From assembly GCA_937925455.1 (NCBI GenBank), contig CALEWF010000283.1, positions 1 to 23,528 on the forward strand: DNA of 23,528 bases. The letters are read 5' to 3'. Below are positions 1 through 6,774 of this stretch, in pieces. The translations under genes and the position numbers were made by a program. Within the stretch, counting starts at the first letter, position 1. Each line of letters opens with the position of its first letter. Under the pieces are notes generated by a model. It saw only the letters and a program-made list of their open reading frames with translations, made no database searches and was not told the DNA's origin. This stretch comes from an uncultured Flavobacteriales bacterium. Lineage in GTDB: Bacteria > Bacteroidota > Bacteroidia > CAIKAF01.

Positions 1-299
1 AAAGAAAAAGTTATGACAGAAATTACTGCACTCTGTGCCCTTTGTGTTAAACTTTGTGTTCTTTGTGGTAAAAAGCATTAAACCTGAATAGTAAACAAAT
101 TTTTTAACCACAAAGAACACAGAGATACACGGAGAACACAAAGAAAATGAAAGTAAAAAAAAATACTGTATTGCTCTGTGCTATCTATGGTTATTTATGT
201 AACAGTGGCTACGTAGGTTTTTGTTTTTCTGGATGCCTACGAAAAATTTCTAATGCAGAATTTGGGTTAAATTACGAATTATCAATTACGAAATTATTA
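1..299 (-). repeat. Distal modules of composite intergenic repeat, copy A
   Basis: No gene is visible here. Read on the minus strand, this stretch continues copy A of the hairpin element and matches the right edge of the window (23355-23528) module by module. First comes an AT-rich segment with repeated TTCGTAAT words. Next is a short stem, CGTAGG (212-217) against CCTACG (236-241), around a poly-T-like loop, then a shared line reading GTAGCCACTGTTACATAAAT on the minus strand. Last come CTTTGTGTTCT-type words. Differences from the other copy are scattered substitutions. No transposase or open reading frame lies inside. The left end may continue beyond the window. Confidence 0.8.
51..124. repeat. 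CTTTGTG/CACAAAG inverted repeat
   Basis: The left arm at about 51-74 (CTTTGTGTTCTTTGTGG then TAAAAA) is nearly the reverse complement of the right arm at about 101-124 (TTTTTAACCACAAAGAACAC then AGAG). They are separated by about 26 AT-rich bases, so a stem of over 20 bp with one or two mismatches is possible. Further CTTTGTG words flank it (for example ATACACGGAGAACACAAAG at 124-142). I read it as the terminal module of the composite repeat. It may act as a terminator or a mobile-element end, but neither is shown. Confidence 0.7.
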
Positions 300-347
300 C
301 AACTTTAAATCAACTCATCTTCAAATCTGCACATCTTCAAATCTGCT
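300..347 (-). repeat. 16-bp tandem repeat, three units (copy A)
   Basis: On the minus strand there are three consecutive 16-bp units: AGCAGATTTGAAGATG (332-347), TGCAGATTTGAAGATG (316-331) and a degenerate AGTTGATTTAAAGTTG (300-315). They start directly at the edge of the GC-rich hairpin module. The equivalent position at the other end of the window has four better conserved units. Confidence 0.85.
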
Positions 348-489
348 GCGGATGGAAGTGGAAAGCCCGCAGGGGCGAAGCCCACAGGGCACGGGGTAGC
401 GGGGCTGAGGGCACGAAGACACCGCTACCCCGATGCCCTGTGTGGCTGAGCCCCGAGGACTTGCAACGAACAGCCGCACCAAGCAGCCA
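343..489 (-). repeat. GC-rich hairpin repeat module, copy A
   Basis: This is one of three near-identical copies of a ~147-bp GC-rich module in an AT-rich background; the others are at 14335-14481 and 23149-23295. In the minus orientation it contains GGGGTAGCGG, a 17-base spacer (TGTCTTCGTGCCCTCAG) and CCCCGCTACCCC. The outer flanks (GGGGCTCAGCCACACAGGG against CCCTGTGGGCTTCGCCCC) also pair, so most of the module can form one long imperfect hairpin. The ends themselves are imperfectly complementary (CTGCT...GCGG against CCGCAGCAG). It lies 43 bp past the proline dehydrogenase stop codon, in the same orientation as that gene. It has no plausible reading frame. Confidence 0.9.
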
Positions 490-532
490 CATTTCATTTA
501 ATATAAAATCCTGATTAAATTTTAGGATTCAA

Positions 533-1702
533 TTAGTTTCTACTTCTGCGTTTCAATTCCTGGGTTATTAAGGAAAGTTCACGGCCGGTTTGCCCCTTTA
601 CCGAGGTGTTTTCTTCGGCTCGGCGGATAAGGTAAGGCACCACTTCTTTTACGGGACCATAGGGTACATATTTAGCTACGTTGTATCCGGCTTTTGCCAA
701 GTTAAAACTTATGTGGTCGCTCATGCCCAAAAGTTGTGCAAACCAAACATGAGGATGATTAGATGGAATATTTTTAGATTGCATGAGATGAACCAAAAAT
801 TGGGCACTTGCTTCATTGTGTGAACCGGCACAAAATGCAATATCTTCTATGTTTTGGATGCAATACTTTAGGGCGGCATCAAAATCGCGGTCGGTGGCAG
901 ATTTGTCTGGCTGAATGGGGTCAGGGTAATTCAAGGAGACTGCCCGGCTGCGTTCTTTTTCCAAATAAGCTCCGCGAACTAATTTTAATCCGATTTTTAT
1001 TCCATGCTGTTTGGCTTGGTAGTGAAGATTTTTGAGGTATTCCAACCGGTCATGCCGATATAATTGTATGGTATTGTAAATAATAATTTGCCGATGATTG
1101 TGCTTCAGCATCATTTCCCAAGCCAATTGGTCAATAGCCGGTTGAATCCAGGTTTCCTCAGCATCAATAAAAACAGGTTGTCTGGTGGAGAAAGCTTTTA
1201 GACAAATGGTTTCAACACGTTTTTTTACGTTTTCCCATTCTTCACTTTCTTCTTGGGTTAATGGTGTGGCTTGGCTTAGTTTTTCCAGTAATTCCTGCCG
1301 GGCTAAGCCGGTTACCTTAAACACGCAAAAAGGGATGCGCTCATCGCCGGAGGCTTTATCAAAGGTGCGAAGTATTTCATGAAGCGAAGCATCAAAGCTT
1401 TTTTCGTCATTTTTTCCTTCTACCGAATAATCGAGGATAGTACCGATATGATATTTCCATAATTGCTGAATGGTAGGCTCGCAGTCTTCAATGGATTCGC
1501 CTCCGACAAATTGTTTAAAAAGGGTAGCTTTGATAATACCTTGAATGGGTAAATGAAGAGCAAATCCCAGCTTGGTTAAAAATTTTCCGGTATTCACCAT
1601 CCACTTGGCTGATAGCATTTTAAACAGCCAGTATGCTCTTTGTAATTCCGGTGTAGATTTGCTTTCAAAAGCGATGGCGGTATTTTCAAATTCTACCTGC
1701 AT
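533..1702 (-). CDS. Proline dehydrogenase
   Basis: FAD-dependent oxidation of L-proline to 1-pyrroline-5-carboxylate, the first step of proline catabolism. It is the monofunctional form (389 aa), without the P5C dehydrogenase or DNA-binding domains of PutA. The C-terminal half holds the TIM-barrel signatures: LKLVRGAYLEKER (about 239-251), FCAGSHNEAS near 290-300, and the substrate-binding helix YLIRRAEEN with Arg360, Arg361 and Glu364 (the family RRxxE motif). The ATG at 1702 is preferred over an upstream in-frame TTG at 1714, because that TTG lies inside a TACGTTTG promoter box and would not be transcribed. The gene is transcribed divergently from aroB; copy A of the hairpin repeat follows its stop codon. 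Confidence 0.93.
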   Translation of the reverse strand: MQVEFENTAIAFESKSTPELQRAYWLFKMLSAKWMVNTGKFLTKLGFALHLPIQGIIKATLFKQFVGGESIEDCEPTIQQLWKYHIGTILDYSVEGKNDEKSFDASLHEILRTFDKASGDERIPFCVFKVTGLARQELLEKLSQATPLTQEESEEWENVKKRVETICLKAFSTRQPVFIDAEETWIQPAIDQLAWEMMLKHNHRQIIIYNTIQLYRHDRLEYLKNLHYQAKQHGIKIGLKLVRGAYLEKERSRAVSLNYPDPIQPDKSATDRDFDAALKYCIQNIEDIAFCAGSHNEASAQFLVHLMQSKNIPSNHPHVWFAQLLGMSDHISFNLAKAGYNVAKYVPYGPVKEVVPYLIRRAEENTSVKGQTGRELSLITQELKRRSRN

Positions 1703-1711
1703 ACAAGTACA

Positions 1712-1742
1712 CAAACGTAGCTTAAAAATTCTGCTTTTACAA
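1712..1742 (-). promoter_or_regulatory. Bacteroidota-type promoter of proline dehydrogenase
   Basis: On the minus strand the -7 box TACGTTTG (1712-1719, consensus TAnnTTTG) is preceded by a TTG (1740-1742) with a 20-base spacer, fitting the Bacteroidota -33/-7 arrangement. The ATG begins 9 bases downstream of the box, so the leader would be very short. Confidence 0.6.
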
Positions 1743-1776
1743 CGCTGATGTTTTCTTTAACTAAACAGGATTCTGT

Positions 1777-1784
1777 TACATTTG
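1777..1784 (+). promoter_or_regulatory. -7 promoter box of the aroB-aroA operon
   Basis: TACATTTG matches the TAnnTTTG -7 consensus of Bacteroidota and lies 25 bases before the aroB ATG, in the divergent intergenic region shared with proline dehydrogenase. No convincing -33 element was seen. Confidence 0.5.
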
Positions 1785-1809
1785 TTTTGACATATATCAC
1801 ATAGAATTC

Positions 1810-2865
1810 ATGGATTTTCAGGCTAATCTTAGTCCGGTTTTTTTTGAAAACAAATCCTTTACAACTTGGAATTTGTGGATTAAAGATAGAATGCTCAACC
1901 GGTTGTTTGTGCTTGTAGATGAACATACAAAATTATATTGTTTGCCTTTGTTAAAGGCAGCTACATCTTCCGAGACTTTAATTCATGAAATGGTTGTTCC
2001 AGCGGGTGAATCGAGCAAATCGTTAGAATATGCAACCCATATATGGAAGTACTTGATTGCATCACATGCTACCCGAACCGATTGTTTGGTAAATTTAGGG
2101 GGGGGGATGATTACAGATTTGGGAGGCTTTGCAGCTTCATTGTACAAACGGGGAATGCGGTTTGTGCATTTGCCAACTACTTTGTTAGCCCAGGTAGATG
2201 CTTCGATAGGAGGTAAAACGGGAGTTGATTTTGAACATATTAAAAACATGCTGGGTACCTGGAGTCAACCGGATGCAATATTTATTTTAACTGATTTTAT
2301 AGATACACTGGATGAGCGGCACGTGAAAAACGGATGGGCAGAAATGATGAAGCATGCACTGATTGCATCACCTGAATATTGGCAGGAGGTAAAACAATTT
2401 GAACCACAACATATTTCACATTTAATTCAACGTTCGGTAAAAATTAAAATGAATATTGTAAGAAAAGACCCTTTTGAAAATAAACTTCGCAAAATATTAA
2501 ATTTTGGACATACCATAGGGCATGCACTGGAAGCGTATTTTATGAAACTAGCTCCAGATGCGGTGTTGCATGGCGAAGCCATAGCTGCCGGAATGATTTG
2601 TGAAGCGTGGATTGCTACCCGTTGTTGTGGTTTATCAGGGAAAGTGTTTCATGAAATTGAAAATGCACTGAATAATATTTTTCATCGATTAAATTTTTCT
2701 GAAACAGCTATTCCGGAAATACTGGAATACATGATGCAGGATAAAAAAAATATTCAACATGAAATACGCATGGCATTGATTACTTCAATCGGAGAAGCCT
2801 TGCCAGAAGTTTCCGTCAATAAAGATATCATCGTTCAATCCTTGCAAATGTATCTGAAAGGATGA
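1810..2865 (+). CDS. aroB: 3-dehydroquinate synthase
   Basis: Converts 3-deoxy-D-arabino-heptulosonate 7-phosphate to 3-dehydroquinate, the second step of the shikimate pathway, using NAD and a divalent metal. The 351-aa length is normal. The NAD-binding stretch is LVNLGGGMITDLGGFAAS (about 93-110), followed by HLPTTLLAQVDASIGGKTG (120-138), typical of the family. The expected metal ligands are present: Glu178 in NGWAEMMKH, His234 in NFGHTIGHALE and His254 in HGEAIAAGM. The ATG at 1810 follows a TACATTTG promoter box. The stop codon overlaps the aroA start (ATGA), so the two are probably co-transcribed and translationally coupled. Confidence 0.96.
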   Translation: MDFQANLSPVFFENKSFTTWNLWIKDRMLNRLFVLVDEHTKLYCLPLLKAATSSETLIHEMVVPAGESSKSLEYATHIWKYLIASHATRTDCLVNLGGGMITDLGGFAASLYKRGMRFVHLPTTLLAQVDASIGGKTGVDFEHIKNMLGTWSQPDAIFILTDFIDTLDERHVKNGWAEMMKHALIASPEYWQEVKQFEPQHISHLIQRSVKIKMNIVRKDPFENKLRKILNFGHTIGHALEAYFMKLAPDAVLHGEAIAAGMICEAWIATRCCGLSGKVFHEIENALNNIFHRLNFSETAIPEILEYMMQDKKNIQHEIRMALITSIGEALPEVSVNKDIIVQSLQMYLKG

Positions 2866-4109
2866 ATATTCCTGTTTTTTTGATTACACATACCAGAAAT
2901 GTTTTGGATACGCAGGTGGTTTTACCTGCTTCCAAAAGTATTTCCAATCGGGCACTCATTATTCAGGCACTTACTAATCATTCATTTCATATAGAAAATA
3001 TTTCAACCGCAGAGGATACGCAATTACTACAAAAAATACTTCATGAAAATTCACCTGTTATTTATACCGGAGACGGGGGAACTACTTTCCGTTTTTTACT
3101 AGCTTATCTTTGTACCTTAGACAAAACATTTGAATTAAGCGGTTCAGCACAATTTAACCGCAGGCCCATTACTCCGCTGGTAGATGCGCTACGACAAATA
3201 GGTGCGGATATTCGTTATTTGCAAAAAGAAGGATTTGCTCCTGTTCGCATTTCACCATCATCGTTACAGGGTGGTGACGTATGGGTGGATGCATCGGTAA
3301 GTTCGCAATTTATATCATCATTGATGTTGATTGGTCCGATATTGACCCGTGGAATCCGTATTCATTTATTAAACGAAGTGGTATCATCAACCTATATTGA
3401 AATGACGGCTGCTGTAATGAATGAATTTGGCGTGAAGGTATATTGGAACGAACGATTGATTGAAATTCCGCCACAATCTTATCAATCAAAAATCTTTCAG
3501 GTAGAATATGACTGGAGTTCAGCAGCATTTTGGTATCAATGGATAAGTATGTTGTCGCCAGGTAATAAGGTATTGCTCAAAGGGTTGAAAAAAACGGGCA
3601 TACAAGGAGATGAACAAGCTTGGACAATTTTTTCTTGGCTGGGAGTAAATTCTAAGGAAACTTCAAATGGAATTTTGATATGTAAAACATCAGATACCAT
3701 CTCTCATGATTTTTCTGACCCCATTGATCTTAAAAATTGTCCGGATTTAGCCCCTGCGTTTATTGCTGCATTGGCTGCCCATCGAATCAAAGCCAAAATT
3801 GTTGGCCTACAAACACTGGTTATAAAAGAATCAAATCGTATTCAAGCACTACAATCAGAATTGAGAAAACTGGGTGTAGTTACATCAGCCGGAGCAGATT
3901 GGCTTTCGTTAGATGGTTATACCAACCATTTAGCTAATACACCATGGCTTGATTCGCATGATGATCATCGCATTGTCATGGCTCTGGCTCCGTTTTCAAT
4001 CATATATTCCGGGATACGATTATCCAACCCAAACGTGGTTAAAAAGTCTTATCCTGAATATTGGGAGCAACTGCAACAAGTGGGATTAATACAAATTAAC
4101 AGGATATAA
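2862..4109 (+). CDS. aroA: 5-enolpyruvylshikimate-3-phosphate synthase
   Basis: Transfers the enolpyruvyl group of PEP to shikimate 3-phosphate, the sixth shikimate step. At 415 aa it is slightly short for the family. Substrate-binding motifs are intact: LPASKSISNRAL (Lys25, Ser26, Arg30), NRRPITPL (Arg100), SSQFISSL (147-154), the catalytic Asp295 in NCPDLAPAF, KESNRI (Lys322, Glu323, Arg326), DDHRIVMALAP (Arg370) and KKSYPEYW (Lys395). The PEP/glyphosate loop is unusual: TGDGGTTFRFLLAYL at about 69-83, where E. coli has GNAGTAMRP. The start overlaps the aroB stop by 4 bases. Confidence 0.95.
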   Translation: MNIPVFLITHTRNVLDTQVVLPASKSISNRALIIQALTNHSFHIENISTAEDTQLLQKILHENSPVIYTGDGGTTFRFLLAYLCTLDKTFELSGSAQFNRRPITPLVDALRQIGADIRYLQKEGFAPVRISPSSLQGGDVWVDASVSSQFISSLMLIGPILTRGIRIHLLNEVVSSTYIEMTAAVMNEFGVKVYWNERLIEIPPQSYQSKIFQVEYDWSSAAFWYQWISMLSPGNKVLLKGLKKTGIQGDEQAWTIFSWLGVNSKETSNGILICKTSDTISHDFSDPIDLKNCPDLAPAFIAALAAHRIKAKIVGLQTLVIKESNRIQALQSELRKLGVVTSAGADWLSLDGYTNHLANTPWLDSHDDHRIVMALAPFSIIYSGIRLSNPNVVKKSYPEYWEQLQQVGLIQINRI

Positions 4110-4132
4110 ATTCTCGACTGATGTTTTCAAGT

Positions 4133-4140
4133 TACCTTTG
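4133..4140 (+). promoter_or_regulatory. -7 promoter box of the M13 peptidase gene
   Basis: TACCTTTG matches TAnnTTTG and lies 19 bases before the ATG, in the 50-bp gap after aroA. This suggests the peptidase has its own promoter and is not part of the aro operon. Confidence 0.5.
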
Positions 4141-4159
4141 AATTAAATTTAGTTTACTT

Positions 4160-6208
4160 ATGAAGCAACATTTACTTATAGTAACAGCCATTTCCGGATT
4201 GGTGGCAATTTCCTGCGGAGGAAATAAACAAAAAGAAAAATTGAAAGAAATAAAAAATCAGGCCATTGATCTTTCTATGCTTGATTCTTCTATTAATCCT
4301 GCGGATGATTTTTTTGATTATGTAAATAGTAAATGGATAAAAGCTAATCCAATACCTGCCTCTAAAAGTGCATGGGGGGCATTTTATGAATTGGATGAAA
4401 AAAGCATGGCTGTATTAAAAGATATTCAAGAAAAGGCAGCGGCAGATCAATCGGCCGAAGAGGGCTCGAATATACGTATCATCGGAGATTTTTATCGCTC
4501 TGCTATGGATTCGGCAGGTATTGATAAATCTGGGCTGGAACCCTTAAAGCCATTACTGTCAGAATTAGATACGTTAACTTATTCAGCTGTGGCAACATTG
4601 TATGGAAAATATACGCGGATAGGAATAACAACTCCCATCGCATTTTATGTAGAACAAGATTTTAAAAATACTACCCGATACATCTCATACATTTATCAAA
4701 GCGGATTAGGATTGCCTGATCGGGATTATTATTTCCGTACGGATGAAAGCTCTAAAAAGTATCGTGATGAATATGTGAAGTATGTGCAGCGAATATTTGA
4801 ATTGGCCGGATATGAATCCAAAGATGCTGAAGTTAAAGCAAAATCTGTATTTGAATTAGAAACCTTACTGGCTAAAGCTTCCATGACGTTAGTAGAACAG
4901 CGTGATCCATATAAAACCTATAACTTGATGAAGATTGAGGAATTACGGAAACTTACCCCCAACTTTACTTGGGATGTTTATTTCCGTGATTTAGGAATTG
5001 CTGCACCTGCTGAAATTGTAATAGGACAACCAGACTTTTTGAAAGCATGGAATGGATTGCTTAAATCAATAAAAATGGATATATGGAAAGATTACTTCCG
5101 TTTTCATGTAATAAATAGCTATGCGGAGCAACTAAGCACTGATTTTGAAAGAGCACATTTTGAATTTTATGATAAAATTTTAACTGGCAAACAAGAAATG
5201 GAGCCACGTTGGAAGCGAGTAACAAACCTTGCAGGTTATTTACTTCGTGATATTCTTGGGCAGGAATATGTAAAAGTAGCATTTGATGAAAACGCTAAAA
5301 AAGAAGCCCTGGAGTTAGTAGAAAATCTTCGCATGGCTTTGGCAGAGCGTATTGATAAGCTTACCTGGATGGGCGATAGCACAAAAATGAAAGCCAAGGA
5401 AAAGTTGAATAAAATGATGGTAAAAATTGGTTATCCCGATAAATGGAGAACCTACGATGGCTTGCAGGTAAAAGCGCAGCATTATGCACTTAATGTGATG
5501 GCGGGTATAGAATATGAGTTTAAACGTAACCTGGCTAAATTGGGCAAAGAAATAGACAGGACGGAGTGGGGTATGGGGCCACAGACTGTAAATGCTTATT
5601 ACAATCCATTGCTAAACGAAATTGTCTTTCCTGCGGCTATTTTGCAACCTCCATTTTTTAATCCAAAAGCTGATAAAGCCGTAAACTATGGAGGAATTGG
5701 AATGGTGATAGGTCATGAATTAACCCATGGCTTTGATGACCAAGGACGGCAGTTTGATGCTAATGGTAATCTTTCAAATTGGTGGACAGCCGATGATGAA
5801 AAACGTTTTAATGAATTGGCAGCTCGTTTTGTAAAACAATACAGCACTTATGTGCCGTTAAAAGATATTCACATCAATGGCGAACTTACCTTGGGAGAAA
5901 ATATTGCAGACCTTGGTGGGATGATTATTGCGTATAGCGCATTTAAAAAAGCAACTTCCGGAAAAAAAGAAGAACCTATTGATGGATTAACTCCCGATCA
6001 GCGATTCTTTATCAACTTTGCTCAAATTTGGAGAACTCACTATCGGGATGATGCTGCAATCCAACGTCTATACACTGATCCGCATTCTCCTCCTAAGTAT
6101 CGTGTAATTGGTACACTTACTAATATGCCCGAATTTTACACATCTTTTAATGTAAAAGAAGGGAATAAAATGTACACTCCAGATTCCTTGCGTTGCGTGA
6201 TGTGGTAA
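4160..6208 (+). CDS. M13-family zinc metallopeptidase, lipoprotein
   Basis: An endopeptidase of the neprilysin/PepO (M13) family, 682 aa, which normally cleaves short peptides. The N-terminus is a lipoprotein signal: a charged start, a hydrophobic run and a lipobox-like AISC with Cys19, followed by GGNKQKEK. It should therefore be membrane-anchored outside the cytoplasm. The M13 N-terminal domain starts at about residue 40 (INPADDFFDYVNSKWIKANPIP). The catalytic domain has NAYYNPLLNEIVFPAAIL, the zinc site HELTH (His519, Glu520, His523) and GENIADLGG with the third ligand Glu580 and Asp584. The C-terminus ends in CVMW, like the family's CxxW ending. A hairpin terminator follows inside the convergent neighbouring gene. 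Confidence 0.95.
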   Translation: MKQHLLIVTAISGLVAISCGGNKQKEKLKEIKNQAIDLSMLDSSINPADDFFDYVNSKWIKANPIPASKSAWGAFYELDEKSMAVLKDIQEKAAADQSAEEGSNIRIIGDFYRSAMDSAGIDKSGLEPLKPLLSELDTLTYSAVATLYGKYTRIGITTPIAFYVEQDFKNTTRYISYIYQSGLGLPDRDYYFRTDESSKKYRDEYVKYVQRIFELAGYESKDAEVKAKSVFELETLLAKASMTLVEQRDPYKTYNLMKIEELRKLTPNFTWDVYFRDLGIAAPAEIVIGQPDFLKAWNGLLKSIKMDIWKDYFRFHVINSYAEQLSTDFERAHFEFYDKILTGKQEMEPRWKRVTNLAGYLLRDILGQEYVKVAFDENAKKEALELVENLRMALAERIDKLTWMGDSTKMKAKEKLNKMMVKIGYPDKWRTYDGLQVKAQHYALNVMAGIEYEFKRNLAKLGKEIDRTEWGMGPQTVNAYYNPLLNEIVFPAAILQPPFFNPKADKAVNYGGIGMVIGHELTHGFDDQGRQFDANGNLSNWWTADDEKRFNELAARFVKQYSTYVPLKDIHINGELTLGENIADLGGMIIAYSAFKKATSGKKEEPIDGLTPDQRFFINFAQIWRTHYRDDAAIQRLYTDPHSPPKYRVIGTLTNMPEFYTSFNVKEGNKMYTPDSLRCVMW

Positions 6209-6213
6209 TAATT

Positions 6214-6630
6214 TTAAGCTGGTTGCATGGAGTTTTTAGCATGTATCCATGCAACAGCTTTTTCAAACGATTTGAAAACACGGGTAATGTTTCGATGATG
6301 GAAAAAAAGTTTTACCCAAAGTGAAATAATAATTTGTTCAAACGTACTATTTACCACAACAGCCACTAAAGTGGCCGGATACTCTTCTTCGTGTACTACA
6401 CTGTACCGAAAGGCATCAAATGTCATCCAAACTTTTTTACTTTTCTCAAATATAAAAGGCTGTTTTTTGCCCTTGGTTATTTCATGATACAGTTCCATTA
6501 ATAACTTCTGTTTTTCCTTATTAATGGTAACATCTGTTTTGGCATACACATGAATAATCCCATCTTTACGTTGGGCAACAATAAAATCTACTGTTTCAAT
6601 TCGAGTCAGTAAATTATCTCTGTCTTGCAT
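6214..6630 (-). CDS. Small STAS-like (SpoIIAA/DUF7793-like) protein
   Basis: A 138-aa soluble protein without signal peptide or membrane segment. It has the layout of a Bacteroidota STAS/SpoIIAA-like family: an opening strand with KDGIIHVYAK, a helix (KEKQKLLMELYHEI), a strand ending in a conserved-looking position (PFIFEKSKKVWM), then a central helix, a hydrophobic strand TLVAVVVNS, a helix and amphipathic segment, and a closing helix FKSFEKAVAWIHA. The assignment rests on this pattern, not on a catalytic residue, and no function is claimed. The gene is convergent with the M13 peptidase, with 5 bases between stop codons, and divergent from prfB. A TAATTTTG box lies about 50 bases upstream of its ATG. 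Confidence 0.75.
   Translation of the reverse strand: MQDRDNLLTRIETVDFIVAQRKDGIIHVYAKTDVTINKEKQKLLMELYHEITKGKKQPFIFEKSKKVWMTFDAFRYSVVHEEEYPATLVAVVVNSTFEQIIISLWVKLFFHHRNITRVFKSFEKAVAWIHAKNSMQPA
6216..6263 (+). terminator. Intrinsic terminator of the M13 peptidase gene
   Basis: AAGCTGGTTGCATGG pairs with CCATGCAACAGCTT (one bulged G) around a 16-base loop and runs into a T5 tract on the plus strand. It starts 8 bases past the peptidase stop codon and lies entirely inside the 3' end of the convergent gene. It also forms a hairpin on the minus strand, but there without a clear T tract. Confidence 0.75.
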
Positions 6631-6680
6631 AGCAGGATTCGTGAAACTTACATCATAGTAAACAGATGATTAAGGATTTG

Positions 6681-6688
6681 CAAAATTA
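6681..6688 (-). promoter_or_regulatory. -7 promoter box of the STAS-like gene
   Basis: On the minus strand this reads TAATTTTG, matching TAnnTTTG, 50 bases upstream of the ATG at 6630. No clear -33 element was seen. Confidence 0.4.
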
Positions 6689-6710
6689 ATTAAAAAGCAT
6701 GTAGTGGATT

Positions 6711-6755
6711 TATCTTTGATATTAATTATTCTAAACAGAGGATTTTTTACATTTG
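6711..6755 (+). promoter_or_regulatory. Tandem -7 boxes upstream of prfB
   Basis: Two boxes match TAnnTTTG: TATCTTTG (6711-6718) and TACATTTG (6748-6755). The second lies 19 bases before the prfB ATG, the usual distance seen in this window. The first may be a second promoter or chance. Confidence 0.45.
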
Positions 6756-6774
6756 TTCCTTAATTGAAAAATAA

